64,000 nt of DNA from Dyella mobilis. Its GTDB lineage: Bacteria > Pseudomonadota > Gammaproteobacteria > Xanthomonadales > Rhodanobacteraceae. The stretch lies in contig NZ_JADIKF010000037.1 of NCBI RefSeq assembly GCF_016904945.1, forward strand, positions 186,001 through 250,000, read 5' to 3'. The notes under the pieces are model-generated. The model was not told the DNA's origin and made no database searches. It saw only the letters and a list, made by a program, of their open reading frames with translations. Position 1 is the first letter of the stretch. Every line of letters starts with the position of its first letter. This document shows, piece by piece, positions 1 through 8,165 of the stretch. Both the position numbers and the translations under genes were made by a program.

Positions 1-644
1 AGCGGAATCATCACCGCGAAGGTGATCACGCCGAACGCGAAGTTGATGCCTACGTTGCCGATCAGGTTTTCGCCCCAGCTGCGCTTGAGCATGTCGACAC
101 TACGCTGCACCGCTTCCACCGGGCCGACCTCTTCATTCGCCAGCACCGGCACGACCAGGTAGGTGGCCACGGTCCAGGCGAGGCCGATCATGCCGACCAC
201 CAGGCGCCCGATCCAGCCCAGGCGCTCCTGCAGGCTGCGCAACAGCAGGCCCACCGTCGCGGCAATCACGGCATAGCCGAGGATGGAACCGAAACGCGAC
301 CGCGCCACGGCAAGGCCGTCGGACACGCTGGCTTCGTCGCCGCGCAAACGCGCACTCGCCACACTGGCCAGCGCCGTGTTGAAGAAGATGATCACGGTGT
401 ACTGCGCCAGGTAGAACAGAAACATGAAGACGTAATGCAGCGGAGAAAGATGATGCGCTTCGCCGAGCGCGCGAATGCGTTCGTCCGCCGCGACCTCGAT
501 GCCCACCGGAGCCAAAAACGTTATCGCCACCAGCACGGTGCAAATGCCTGACAACACCGGAAACATCAGCAACGACCTGTCCGAGCGCAACACCTCCGCA
601 CTCGCCTGCAACAACGCCCAACTACGTGCAAACTTGCCGACCAT
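1..644 (-). CDS. DUF6159-like integral membrane protein (3' end outside window)
   Basis: The reading frame starts at an ATG whose complement lies at 642-644, preceded on the minus strand by a purine-rich Shine-Dalgarno sequence (AGGGGAGGGG). It stays open to the window edge, giving 214 codons. The protein begins MVGKFARSWALLQASAEVLR, followed by several hydrophobic segments (SLLMFPVLSGICTVLVAI, then YVFMFLFYLAQYTVIIFF). The NTALASVASARLRGD loop and the internally repeated membrane segments resemble DUF6159 or glycerophosphodiesterase-membrane-domain proteins, which are bacterial inner-membrane proteins of unknown role. The family call rests on remembered resemblance. The C-terminus is missing. 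Confidence 0.6.
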   Translation of the reverse strand, partial: MVGKFARSWALLQASAEVLRSDRSLLMFPVLSGICTVLVAITFLAPVGIEVAADERIRALGEAHHLSPLHYVFMFLFYLAQYTVIIFFNTALASVASARLRGDEASVSDGLAVARSRFGSILGYAVIAATVGLLLRSLQERLGWIGRLVVGMIGLAWTVATYLVVPVLANEEVGPVEAVQRSVDMLKRSWGENLIGNVGINFAFGVITFAVMIP

Positions 645-716
645 CTCGGCCCCTCCCCTGTGTGATCCCAGGCGCCAGCATAGCGCGGGAAACGCCGTCG
701 CACCGGCCGGCAGGGC

Positions 717-1199
717 CTACAGGGGCTCGACCGACAGCGGCTCGCGCTCGGCGGGAAACGCCGCCCACAGCTCGGCCATGGTGCGGCCGCTCACCGGGTG
801 CTTCAGGTGCGGCGCGATATCCGCCACCGGCTTGAGCACGAAGGCGTGCTTGAGCTCCTTGCGCGGAATATCCAGATGCCCCGGACCCTGGGTGACCAGG
901 TCGTCGTACAGCACGATGTCCACGTCCAGCGTGCGGTCGGAATAGCGCGGCACGTCGCGGCGGCGGCCGTGGCGGTCTTCCAGCGCGTGCAACCAATCAT
1001 TGAGCGCGAGCGGAGACAGGTCCGTGTACAGGCCCACCGCGAGATTGATGAAATCCGTCCCGTCGAAACCGACGGCGGCGCTGCGGTAAGCGGGTGAGAT
1101 ATCCAGCTCGCCGAAGCGTGCGCGCAGTTCTTGTAGCGCTGCATGCAGATAACGGTGTGGCTCCTGGTTGGAACCGAGGCTGAGATAGACGCGCGCCAT
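717..1199 (-). CDS. folK: 2-amino-4-hydroxy-6-hydroxymethyldihydropteridine pyrophosphokinase
   Basis: FolK transfers pyrophosphate from ATP to 6-hydroxymethyl-dihydropterin in tetrahydrofolate synthesis in the cytoplasm. The 160-residue protein starts MARVYLSLGSNQEPHRYL, the typical N-terminal SLGSN signature. It carries the central RYSDRTLDVDIVLYDD motif, with the two Asp residues that bind Mg-ATP, and the downstream HLDIPRKELKHAFVLKPV block. Length is normal. The ATG overlaps the folB stop codon as TGATG, so the two folate genes are translationally coupled. A longer upstream frame exists but runs through folB and is not used. Confidence 0.95.
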   Translation of the reverse strand: MARVYLSLGSNQEPHRYLHAALQELRARFGELDISPAYRSAAVGFDGTDFINLAVGLYTDLSPLALNDWLHALEDRHGRRRDVPRYSDRTLDVDIVLYDDLVTQGPGHLDIPRKELKHAFVLKPVADIAPHLKHPVSGRTMAELWAAFPAEREPLSVEPL

Positions 1200-1558
1200 C
1201 AATCGGGCCGTTTGCCGCGCTCGATACGCACGCCCACCGCTTTCGCACCGCGCACGGCGCCAGGCTTGGAGAGCTTCAAGCTCACCCACGCCACGCCGAA
1301 TTCCTCGCGAATGATCGCCGCGCAGCGCTCGGCCAGCGTCTCCACCAGGCCGAAGCTGGATTCGCCGACATAGGTCATCAAGCGCTTGGACACGTCTTTG
1401 TAATTGAGCGTGTGCGCGATGTCGTCGCTGGCGGCGGGCACGGTGTTGTCGAACGCCATTTCGATATCCAGCGACAAGGTCTGGCGCACGCGGCGCTCCC
1501 AGTCGTAGATGCCGATCACGGCGTCGATGCGCAGGTCTTCGATGAAAACAATATCCAC
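1199..1558 (-). CDS. folB: dihydroneopterin aldolase
   Basis: FolB converts 7,8-dihydroneopterin to 6-hydroxymethyl-dihydropterin and glycolaldehyde, the step just before FolK. From a GTG start the protein is 119 residues and opens VDIVFIEDLRIDAVIGIYDW, which contains the conserved GIYDWE block. The catalytic-region Glu lies in LVETLAERCAAIIREEF and the Lys-containing KLSKPGAVRGAKAVGV block follows. The GTG was chosen because it matches the family N-terminus; the open frame extends about 100 codons upstream without homology and overlaps tsaD. It is coupled to folK by a TGATG overlap. Confidence 0.92.
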   Translation of the reverse strand: MDIVFIEDLRIDAVIGIYDWERRVRQTLSLDIEMAFDNTVPAASDDIAHTLNYKDVSKRLMTYVGESSFGLVETLAERCAAIIREEFGVAWVSLKLSKPGAVRGAKAVGVRIERGKRPD

Positions 1559-1590
1559 GTGGGCAAGATTCCGTAATGCGGGCGATGCGA

Positions 1591-2664
1591 TCAGGCCGCC
1601 GGCGGCAGCGTTTGCAGATCCCAACGCGGAAACACCTGCACCGATTCGTCCTGGTGCTGGCCATGGGCAAGCCTGATCGCGCCGGCCAGCGCGATCATCG
1701 CGCCATTGTCGGTGCAGAACTGCAGCCGCGGGAAATAGGTCTTGAAACCGTCCCGTACGCCGGCCGCGGCAAGCTCCTCGCGCAGGCGGCGATTGGCGCC
1801 GACGCCGCCGGCGATCACCAGCCGCTTCGCACCGGTTTGTTGCAAGGCGCGGCGGCATTTGATCAGCAGCGTGTCGACAATCGCCTCTTCGAAGGCCCGC
1901 GCGATGTCGGCGCGCGTCTGCTCGCTCTGGTCCGATTGCTGCCAGGCCAGCAAGACCTGGGTCTTGAGGCCCGAGAAGCTGAAATCGAGCCCCGGGCGAT
2001 CAGTCATCGGCCGCGAGAAACGGAACACACCCGGCCGGCCGCTGCCCGCCAGCTTGGCCAGCGCCGGACCGCCCGGATACGGCAGGCCCATCATCTTGGC
2101 GGTCTTGTCGAAGGCCTCGCCGGCGGCATCGTCCAGGGTGTCGCCGAGGATCCGGTAGTGCCCGATCGCCTGTACCTCCACCAGCATGGAGTGTCCGCCC
2201 GAAACCAGCAGAGCGACGAACGGCGGCTCGGGCGGGTCGTCCTCCAGCAGCGGCGCCAGCAGATGCCCTTCCATGTGATGTACCCCGATCGCCGGAACCC
2301 CCAGCGCCCAGGCCATCGCCCGGCCGGTGGCCGCCCCCACCAGCAGCGCGCCGACCAGGCCGGGACCGGCGGTATACGCCACCCCGCCCAGGTCGGCCGG
2401 GGTCAGCCCCGCCTGCGACAGGGCCTCGCGCACCAGCGGCAGCAGCTTGCGCACGTGGTCGCGGCTGGCCAGTTCCGGCACCACGCCGCCATAATCGGCG
2501 TGCAGCTTGATCTGGGTGTACAGCGCGTGTGCCAGCAACCCCTGCCCGGGCGCCTGCGGCTCCCAGCGCAGCAGGGCCACGCCGGTTTCGTCACAAGACG
2601 TCTCGATCCCCAGGATGGGGCGAGGTGTGGAGGGAGAACTGGGAGCGGGCGACATCATCGACAT
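1591..2664 (-). CDS. tsaD: tRNA N6-adenosine threonylcarbamoyltransferase TsaD
   Basis: TsaD, working with TsaB and TsaE, transfers threonylcarbamoyl to A37 of ANN-decoding tRNAs. The protein shows the N-terminal [15 protein letters not shown] signature, the metal-binding [12 protein letters not shown] block, [10 protein letters not shown], and the C-terminal [12 protein letters not shown] motif. These cover the Kae1/Gcp fold at normal length (357 residues from this start). Three closely spaced ATGs (2664, 2658, 2655) could serve as start; the first was taken, without a strong ribosome site to decide. It is divergent from rpsU, as is common in gammaproteobacteria. Confidence 0.95.
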   Translation of the reverse strand: MSMMSPAPSSPSTPRPILGIETSCDETGVALLRWEPQAPGQGLLAHALYTQIKLHADYGGVVPELASRDHVRKLLPLVREALSQAGLTPADLGGVAYTAGPGLVGALLVGAATGRAMAWALGVPAIGVHHMEGHLLAPLLEDDPPEPPFVALLVSGGHSMLVEVQAIGHYRILGDTLDDAAGEAFDKTAKMMGLPYPGGPALAKLAGSGRPGVFRFSRPMTDRPGLDFSFSGLKTQVLLAWQQSDQSEQTRADIARAFEEAIVDTLLIKCRRALQQTGAKRLVIAGGVGANRRLREELAAAGVRDGFKTYFPRLQFCTDNGAMIALAGAIRLAHGQHQDESVQVFPRWDLQTLPPAA

Positions 2665-2749
2665 GCACCGTTTTCGGTACTCGGACCCCCATTTTTGCCG
2701 ATACCGGCCGGCCAAGCGAGCCCCGTACATCTGCCCTGCTTTTTCCTCT

Positions 2750-2779
2750 TTGAATTTTTGACATGAGTCGGCGTATACT
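2750..2779 (+). promoter_or_regulatory. predicted sigma-70 promoter of rpsU
   Basis: A TTGAAT hexamer at 2750-2755 and TATACT at 2774-2779 are separated by 18 bp. They lie about 48 bp upstream of the rpsU start, in the AT-rich tsaD/rpsU divergent region. An overlapping TTGACA at 2758-2763 is too close to the -10 to pair with it. This is a prediction from hexamer match and spacing only. Confidence 0.5.
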
Positions 2780-2826
2780 TGGCGGCTCGCCCGGTTCTGC
2801 GGGCACGTTTAACATCCGGAGTTTCC

Positions 2827-3042
2827 ATGCCCAGCGTAAAAGTTCGCGAGAACGAGCCGTTCGAACTCGCCCTGCGTCGCTTCAAGCGCACCTGTGAAAA
2901 GGCCGGCGTGCTCGCCGAGACCCGCAAGCGCGAGTTCTACGAAAAGCCGACCCAGGAACGCAAGCGCAAGCGCGCCGCTGCCGTGAAGCGTCATCTGCGC
3001 CGTCTGTCGCGCGACGTTTCGCGCAAGACCCGCCTGTACTGA
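2827..3042 (+). CDS. rpsU: 30S ribosomal protein S21
   Basis: S21 is a small basic subunit protein of the 30S ribosome involved in initiation. The 71-residue product begins [20 protein letters not shown], continues with the conserved [19 protein letters not shown] block, and ends in a very basic tail, matching the family over its full length. It lies divergent to tsaD and upstream of yqeY and dnaG, the usual macromolecular-synthesis order. Its own promoter hexamers and a downstream strong hairpin suggest that much of its transcription is monocistronic. Confidence 0.97.
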   Translation: MPSVKVRENEPFELALRRFKRTCEKAGVLAETRKREFYEKPTQERKRKRAAAVKRHLRRLSRDVSRKTRLY

Positions 3043-3159
3043 GTCCGGTCCGCCTGCGGGCGGCCCTTTGTGTTCGGGCGCGTATCGCGCCGAACGGCTC
3101 GTTTACTGGCAGCCCGGCGCGTCCATTCGCAGCCGCCGCCAGCTCAGGTATCAGCACCG

Positions 3160-3190
3160 GCCGACGTTGCCCCGCAACGTCGGCTTTGTG
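3160..3190 (+). terminator. strong hairpin between rpsU and yqeY
   Basis: An 11-bp perfect stem (GCCGACGTTGC pairing with GCAACGTCGGC, 3160-3170 and 3174-3184) with a CCC loop is followed by a short T-rich stretch (TTTGTGCTTT). It sits between rpsU and yqeY, so it probably acts as an attenuating terminator of rpsU. The T-tract is interrupted, so read-through is plausible. Confidence 0.6.
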
Positions 3191-3222
3191 CTTTCCGAAA
3201 ATCGTCTTCCAGGGAGCCCATC

Positions 3223-3672
3223 ATGAGTCTCAAAGCACAGCTCACCGATGACATGAAGACCGCCATGCGCGGCGGCGACAAGGACCGCCTCGGCGTGATC
3301 CGCCTGATCCTGGCCGCCGTCAAGCAGCGCGAGGTGGACGAGCGCATCGAACTGGACGACAGCCAGGTGCTGTCCGTGCTGGAAAAGATGCTCAAGCAGC
3401 GCAAGGACTCGGTCACCCAGTACGCCGCCGCCGGCCGCGAGGACCTGGCGAACGTCGAGCGCGCCGAAATGGCGGTGATCGAAACCTATATGCCGGCCAA
3501 GCTCAGCGACGCCGAAGTCGACGCCCTGATCGATGCCGCCATCGCCGAAACCGGCGCCAGCAGCGCGCGCGACATGGGCAAGGTGGTGGGCGTGGTCAAG
3601 GGCAAGGTCGCCGGCCGCGCCGACATGGGCCACCAGGTCTCGGCCCGCATCAAGGCCCGCCTGGGCGGTTGA
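3223..3672 (+). CDS. GatB/YqeY domain protein
   Basis: The start MSLKAQLTDDMKTAMRGGDK follows an AGGGAG ribosome site 7 bp upstream, which rules out the longer frame from 3070. The 149-residue protein is a free-standing GatB/YqeY domain, related to the C-terminal tRNA-binding tail of the GatB amidotransferase subunit. Conserved features are DRLGVIRLILAAVKQREVDER, the Lys-Gln-Arg-rich helix KMLKQRKDSVTQY, and the C-terminal helical MGKVVGVVKGKVAGRADM segment. Its cellular role is not firmly known; association with rpsU and dnaG is conserved in proteobacteria. Confidence 0.92.
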   Translation: MSLKAQLTDDMKTAMRGGDKDRLGVIRLILAAVKQREVDERIELDDSQVLSVLEKMLKQRKDSVTQYAAAGREDLANVERAEMAVIETYMPAKLSDAEVDALIDAAIAETGASSARDMGKVVGVVKGKVAGRADMGHQVSARIKARLGG

Positions 3673-3777
3673 TACCGTCCCACGGGGTGGCGCCGGTCCG
3701 CCGGCGTCACGAAAGGTGATCACCCGCTTTGCTAGGCTGCGCCGCGCAGCATCGCATCACATCAGCAGGGATAACGC

Positions 3778-3954
3778 ATGCACCTGATCAAATGGGCCAT
3801 CATCTTCGGCATCATTTCACTGGCCTCCGGCTGGCTGGGCTTCGGCACCCTGTCCGGCGTCACCGGCACCATCGCCAAAGTGCTGTTTGCCATTTTCGTG
3901 GTGATCTTCGTGCTGGTGATCCTGGCCGTGATCGGCCTGATCCACATTCTCTAG
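3778..3954 (+). CDS. DUF1328 (YtjA-like) small membrane protein
   Basis: A 58-residue peptide opening MHLIKWAIIFGIISLASGWL with two membrane helices (roughly residues 5-25 and 32-56) joined by a Gly-rich GTLSGVTGTIAKV linker. This is the DUF1328/UPF0391 pattern, common in gamma- and alphaproteobacteria and of unknown function. A weak purine stretch (AGCAGGGA) precedes the ATG. Its 3' 138 bases overlap the antisense end of the S41 protease gene. It interrupts the usual yqeY-dnaG adjacency. Confidence 0.85.
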   Translation: MHLIKWAIIFGIISLASGWLGFGTLSGVTGTIAKVLFAIFVVIFVLVILAVIGLIHIL

Positions 3955-5661
3955 GGCCTGCTCGGCCCGCTCCAGCACCGGATCGCGGCCGGCGCGGATA
4001 TCCGCCACCGTCGTGATGACTTGGATGTCCGGAGCAATGCCGATGCCGACAAACGGCTCTCCGTCCGGGCTCGTTTCGCGTTTCACGCAAATGCGCGCCT
4101 TCCCGCCGCCGGGCAGATCGAACATCAGCGGCTGACCGGTGCTGCCCGCCGTGGGCCGCCCCACCAGCAGGCCGCGGTGCATCGCCTTGAACGAAGCGAC
4201 GAAATCCTCAGCCGCCGAAAACGAGCGCGGACCGGTCAACACGGCCACCGGTCCGCTGAAATGCACCGGCTCGCTGTGTACATAGGGAACCCCGCTGTCC
4301 GGCAGCCGCCGCCATTCCAGCATCGTCTGCCCTTGCATGCGCCAGTACGGGGACACGGATAGTACGCGCTCGCGCAAGAACGGAATCGGCCGCTCGCTCA
4401 GATAGCTCAGGATCCGCATGCCGTAGTCGCTATTGCCCCCGCCATTGCCGCGCACGTCGAGGATCAATCCCTTCGCCTGCATGATTTGCGGCAGATGCTG
4501 CTCGAACGCCTTCACCGCCGCATCGCTCTCGAAATGGGAGAGCACCAGGTAGGCGATCGATCCCGGCAGCATGCGGAACGCAAAGCGGGTCGGCCACTTC
4601 TCGTCGTAGCCCTTGCGGGCAAGAGTGACATCACGCGAGGCCCCTTGCGCATTGCGTATCGTCAGTGTGACCGGCTGATCGGCATCGCCATCCAGCAAGC
4701 CGTAGTCGTACATCCGCACTTCGCCATCTTGAGGCGTGGCGATGCTGGCGTAAGGCGCCACGCGCTCTTGCGCATAACGATGCACTTCCATGCCGTCGAT
4801 CGCGGTGATTTCGTCGCCCACGCGCAATCCCTTGGTCGCCAGCGCCGGGCTGAACACGCCCGTCACCAGCACGCGGTTTTCGAATAATCCGGTAACCAGC
4901 GGCGGTCTTGCGTAGAAATGCGACTGCAATGCTTCCGGCGGATAGATATTGGTATGCCCGTCGTGCAGCAGAGGCGCCAGGCGCATCAGCACTTCGTAGT
5001 AGGCCTTCGTATCCTTGGCGGCGATCACCTGGGGCAGGAAATCCAGATAGACCTGATCCCAATCCAGCTGCGGCACGTGATCGAAATGGACGAAGTTGTA
5101 TTTCGCTTCCGACCAGAACAGGGAAAGGCCCGCGATGCGGTGCACCTCGTCCAATTGCGGCGTGTACGGACCGGTCAGGCTCTTGGCCTGCCAAAGGCGG
5201 CCAGCCTGATCCAGATTGGCCAGCATGGCCTGGAACCGCGGCTCATTCTGCAAGGAGGCAAAAGCTTTCTCCTGGCGGTAATACGAAGCCAACACGGGGT
5301 ACAACGCTTCGGACTGCGCGGCTTCCAGCGCATCCAGCGCCGCGCTGCGGTTGCCCTGCAAGGCGTAGGCTGCCGCCAGGTCGCGCAAGACGTCCGCACG
5401 ACGCGACCGCAAATAATCGTTGCCGTCGGCCAAGCCCATCACATTAGGCTGATCGAGGGTTTGCAGGGCCCGCTTGAGGATCGACACCGCCTGCTGAAGG
5501 CCTTGCTGCCCTGGGTGCGGCGCCACGATGTATGCACGTGCCTCATCCCTGGCCTGCTGCACCTGGTCGTAATAACCCATCGCGGCGGGCTCACCCGCCA
5601 TGGCGGCCCATCCATACAGGCTCAGCACAAGCCCGACCAGCCAGCCACACCGTGTGCGCAT
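3817..5661 (-). CDS. secreted S41-family (C-terminal processing) protease with PDZ-like domain
   Basis: From ATG 5661 the 614-residue protein starts MRTRCGWLVGLVLSLYGWAA, a clear signal peptide, so it should be exported. A helical tetratricopeptide-like region (about residues 30-170) is followed by a PDZ-type segment (TKGLRVGDEITAIDG) and the S41 core with LILDVRGNGGGNSDYG and the nucleophile block GPRSFSAAEDFVASF, where Ser precedes AAEDF. The domain normally ends near DPVLERAEQAL. The last 45-50 residues here are Asp/His/Gln-rich because they are antisense to the DUF1328 gene. A GTG at 5700 is an alternative start but lacks a good site. The substrate is unknown. Confidence 0.85.
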   Translation of the reverse strand: MRTRCGWLVGLVLSLYGWAAMAGEPAAMGYYDQVQQARDEARAYIVAPHPGQQGLQQAVSILKRALQTLDQPNVMGLADGNDYLRSRRADVLRDLAAAYALQGNRSAALDALEAAQSEALYPVLASYYRQEKAFASLQNEPRFQAMLANLDQAGRLWQAKSLTGPYTPQLDEVHRIAGLSLFWSEAKYNFVHFDHVPQLDWDQVYLDFLPQVIAAKDTKAYYEVLMRLAPLLHDGHTNIYPPEALQSHFYARPPLVTGLFENRVLVTGVFSPALATKGLRVGDEITAIDGMEVHRYAQERVAPYASIATPQDGEVRMYDYGLLDGDADQPVTLTIRNAQGASRDVTLARKGYDEKWPTRFAFRMLPGSIAYLVLSHFESDAAVKAFEQHLPQIMQAKGLILDVRGNGGGNSDYGMRILSYLSERPIPFLRERVLSVSPYWRMQGQTMLEWRRLPDSGVPYVHSEPVHFSGPVAVLTGPRSFSAAEDFVASFKAMHRGLLVGRPTAGSTGQPLMFDLPGGGKARICVKRETSPDGEPFVGIGIAPDIQVITTVADIRAGRDPVLERAEQALENVDQADHGQDHQHEDHHENGKQHFGDGAGDAGQGAEAQPAGGQ

Positions 5662-5744
5662 ACCCGCATCCCTGCTCAAGGTCCGCCCAAGACTACTCAC
5701 ACGTAGCGACTCTGACCAATGCTAACCGTCTAAACTAACGGCCT

Positions 5745-7481
5745 ATGCGCGGCCGAATCCCTGACAGCTTCATCGACGAACTGCTTGCCCGCGTCGACAT
5801 CGTCGACGTGATCGAGCGGCGCGTGCCGTTGAAGAAGGCCGGCCGCGAATGGACCGCATGCTGCCCGTTCCACAACGAGCGCACGCCTTCGTTCTATGTC
5901 ACTCCGGCCAAGCAGTTCTTTCACTGCTTCGGCTGCGGCGCACACGGCAGCGCCATCAAATTCCTGATGGATTACGAGCGGCTGGAATTTCCCGACGCCG
6001 TCGAGGAGCTGGCGCAATCGGTTGGCATGAAAGTGCCGTACGAAGGTGCGCGCGACAACGCTCCGCGCGAAGACAAATCCGATCTCTACACCACGCTGGA
6101 CGCCGCCGCGCGCTGGTACGAAACCCAGCTGCCCAACAGCGCCGATGCCAAGGCGTATTGCGCCAAGCGCGGGCTGGATGCCGAAACCATCGCGCGCTTT
6201 CGCATCGGCTGGGCGCCGGCCGGGTTCGATGGCGTGATCCGCAGCCTGGGCACCAGCGAACGGCGCATGCAACTGCTGACCGAAGCGGGCATGGTTGCCA
6301 ACAACGAGCGCGGCAACAAGTACGACCGCTTCCGCGAACGGCTGATGTTTCCGATCCTGGATCGACGCGGCCGCGTCATCGCCTTCGGCGGACGAGTGCT
6401 GCAATCGGACCAGGGGCCCAAGTACCTCAACTCGCCCGAAACCCCCCTCTTCCACAAAGGCCGCGAACTGTTCGCGCTGTGGCAGGTAAAGCAAGCCAAC
6501 AGCAATCTGGCGCGCATCGTGGTGGTGGAAGGCTACATGGATGTGATCGCGCTGCATCAGGCCGGCCTGCCGATTGCCGTGGCCACGCTCGGCACCGCAA
6601 CGACACCCGATCACACCGAAGTCTTGTTCCGTGCCGCGCCGGACGTGGTGTTCTGCTTCGACGGCGACCGCGCCGGACGCTCCGCCGCGTGGAAAGCGCT
6701 GGAATCAGCGCTGCCCCGCTTGCGCGACGGACGCCAGGCGTATTTCCTGTTTCTGCCTGACGGCGAAGACCCTGACACCCTGGTGCGCAAGGAAGGCAAG
6801 GACGGTTTCGAAAAGCGCCTGCGCGAAGCAACGCCGCTGTCGGAATATTTCTTCCACGAACTCTCGCACGACGTCGACACTTCCAGCATCGATGGACGTG
6901 CGCGCCTGGCCGAACGTGCCCGCCCGCTGATCGCCCGGCTTCCCGATGGCGCCTTCCGCGACCTGATGGCGCAAGAGCTGGAAAAGCGCAGCGGCGCACG
7001 CGCCGTACTGGAACCGGATGCCAACGCACGGCGCACCGTGCAACGCCCGGTGGCCGTGCAGCGCTCGCTGGTGCGTAGCGCCATCTCGCTGTTGCTGGCG
7101 CAGCCGGGCATTGCCGATCAGGTGGAACGCCCTTACGGCTTTCTTCGCCTGAAAAAACCCGGTATCGAACTGCTGGCCGAACTGCTCGACACGGCGCGTG
7201 CGCGCCCCGGCATCAATCCGGCGATGCTGGTCGAACACTTTGCCGAGCGCGCCGAATATCCCTCGCTGCAAAAATTGATGGCGGCCACCGCCGTCGGCGA
7301 GCCGGAAGCGCAGCGCATGGAATTCTTCGACGCGCTGGTGCGCATGGAGCAACAGATCGTCGACCAGCGCCGCGAGGAACTGGTCACGAAAAATCGCGAA
7401 GGCGGCCTGGACAGCGCGGAAAAGGCCGAACTGCGCGAATTGCTGAAGGCACGCGCGCCGGCGCCCACCGCCGACTCGTGA
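5745..7481 (+). CDS. dnaG: DNA primase DnaG
   Basis: DnaG synthesises RNA primers for replication. The 578-residue protein has the N-terminal CHC2 zinc finger (C40-P-F-H43 and C61-F-G-C64), the RNA-polymerase-like basic region, and the TOPRIM core with VVEGYMDVIALHQAG and CFDGDRAGRSA carrying the acidic metal ligands. A C-terminal helicase-binding region follows. Length is typical. Normally it directly follows rpsU-yqeY and precedes rpoD. Here it is separated from yqeY by DUF1328 and the opposing protease gene, and rpoD is not downstream. Confidence 0.97.
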   Translation: MRGRIPDSFIDELLARVDIVDVIERRVPLKKAGREWTACCPFHNERTPSFYVTPAKQFFHCFGCGAHGSAIKFLMDYERLEFPDAVEELAQSVGMKVPYEGARDNAPREDKSDLYTTLDAAARWYETQLPNSADAKAYCAKRGLDAETIARFRIGWAPAGFDGVIRSLGTSERRMQLLTEAGMVANNERGNKYDRFRERLMFPILDRRGRVIAFGGRVLQSDQGPKYLNSPETPLFHKGRELFALWQVKQANSNLARIVVVEGYMDVIALHQAGLPIAVATLGTATTPDHTEVLFRAAPDVVFCFDGDRAGRSAAWKALESALPRLRDGRQAYFLFLPDGEDPDTLVRKEGKDGFEKRLREATPLSEYFFHELSHDVDTSSIDGRARLAERARPLIARLPDGAFRDLMAQELEKRSGARAVLEPDANARRTVQRPVAVQRSLVRSAISLLLAQPGIADQVERPYGFLRLKKPGIELLAELLDTARARPGINPAMLVEHFAERAEYPSLQKLMAATAVGEPEAQRMEFFDALVRMEQQIVDQRREELVTKNREGGLDSAEKAELRELLKARAPAPTADS

Positions 7482-7547
7482 TTCCGGCGCCATGCAAGAC
7501 GTCACAGGAAGCGCAATACTTCGCGGTGCCGACAACAAGGATCGTCG

Positions 7548-8165
7548 ATGGATCTGCTTGAACGCCTGATCACCGTATTCGCCGAGAATGGCTACGCCGC
7601 CGTGTTTATCGCGCTGCTGCTGTGCGGCGCCGGCATTCCGTTACCCGAAGACATTACCCTGGTGGCAGGCGGCGTGATCGCCGGGCTGGGTTACGCGAAC
7701 GTACACACAATGGCCGCCGTCACCATGGTCGGCGTGCTGCTCGGCGATGCGGCCATGTTCCTGCTCGGCCATCACTTCGGCGAACACATGCTGCAATGGA
7801 AGCCGATCGCGTTGCTGATGCCGCCGCGCCGCTACGCCAAGATGCAGGAGAAATTCGAGCGCTACGGCAATCGCCTGATGTTCTTCGCGCGCTTCCTGCC
7901 CGGCATGCGCACCGCCGTCTACATCACCGCCGGCGCCACCCATCGCGTCAGCTTCTGGCGCTTTCTGTTGCTCGACGGCACGGCGGCGTTGATCAGCGTG
8001 CCGTTCTGGGTTTACCTCGGTTATTTCGGCGCGGACCGGCGCGAATGGCTGACGACGTGGATCCACCGCGGCCAGAGCAGCCTGTGGATATTGGGCTGCA
8101 TACTCGTGTTGATTCTGCTGGTGCTGTGGTGGCGGCGCCGCCAGCGCAAATCGCGGACTCAGTGA
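7548..8165 (+). CDS. DedA family membrane protein
   Basis: The 205-residue inner-membrane protein carries the DedA signature elements: the GAGIPLPEDITLVAGG segment, the GDAAMFLLGHHFG block, and the conserved RFLPGMRTAVYITAGA motif, followed by C-terminal hydrophobic helices and a basic tail (WWRRRQRKSRTQ). DedA proteins act as undecaprenyl-phosphate or phospholipid flippases and support envelope integrity. It starts 66 bp after dnaG on the same strand and may be co-transcribed. Its stop overlaps the stop of the convergent DUF4239-like gene by 7 bp. Confidence 0.9.
   Translation: MDLLERLITVFAENGYAAVFIALLLCGAGIPLPEDITLVAGGVIAGLGYANVHTMAAVTMVGVLLGDAAMFLLGHHFGEHMLQWKPIALLMPPRRYAKMQEKFERYGNRLMFFARFLPGMRTAVYITAGATHRVSFWRFLLLDGTAALISVPFWVYLGYFGADRREWLTTWIHRGQSSLWILGCILVLILLVLWWRRRQRKSRTQ

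Noticed and set aside
717..1670. Fused FolB-FolK frame
   Set aside because: The longer frame simply reads through folB out of frame. folK has its own ATG and is coupled by TGATG.
3050..3070. Short CCGCC/GGCGG hairpin just after rpsU
   Set aside because: The stem is only 5 bp with a weak T-tract, and the much stronger hairpin at 3160-3184 is the better terminator candidate.
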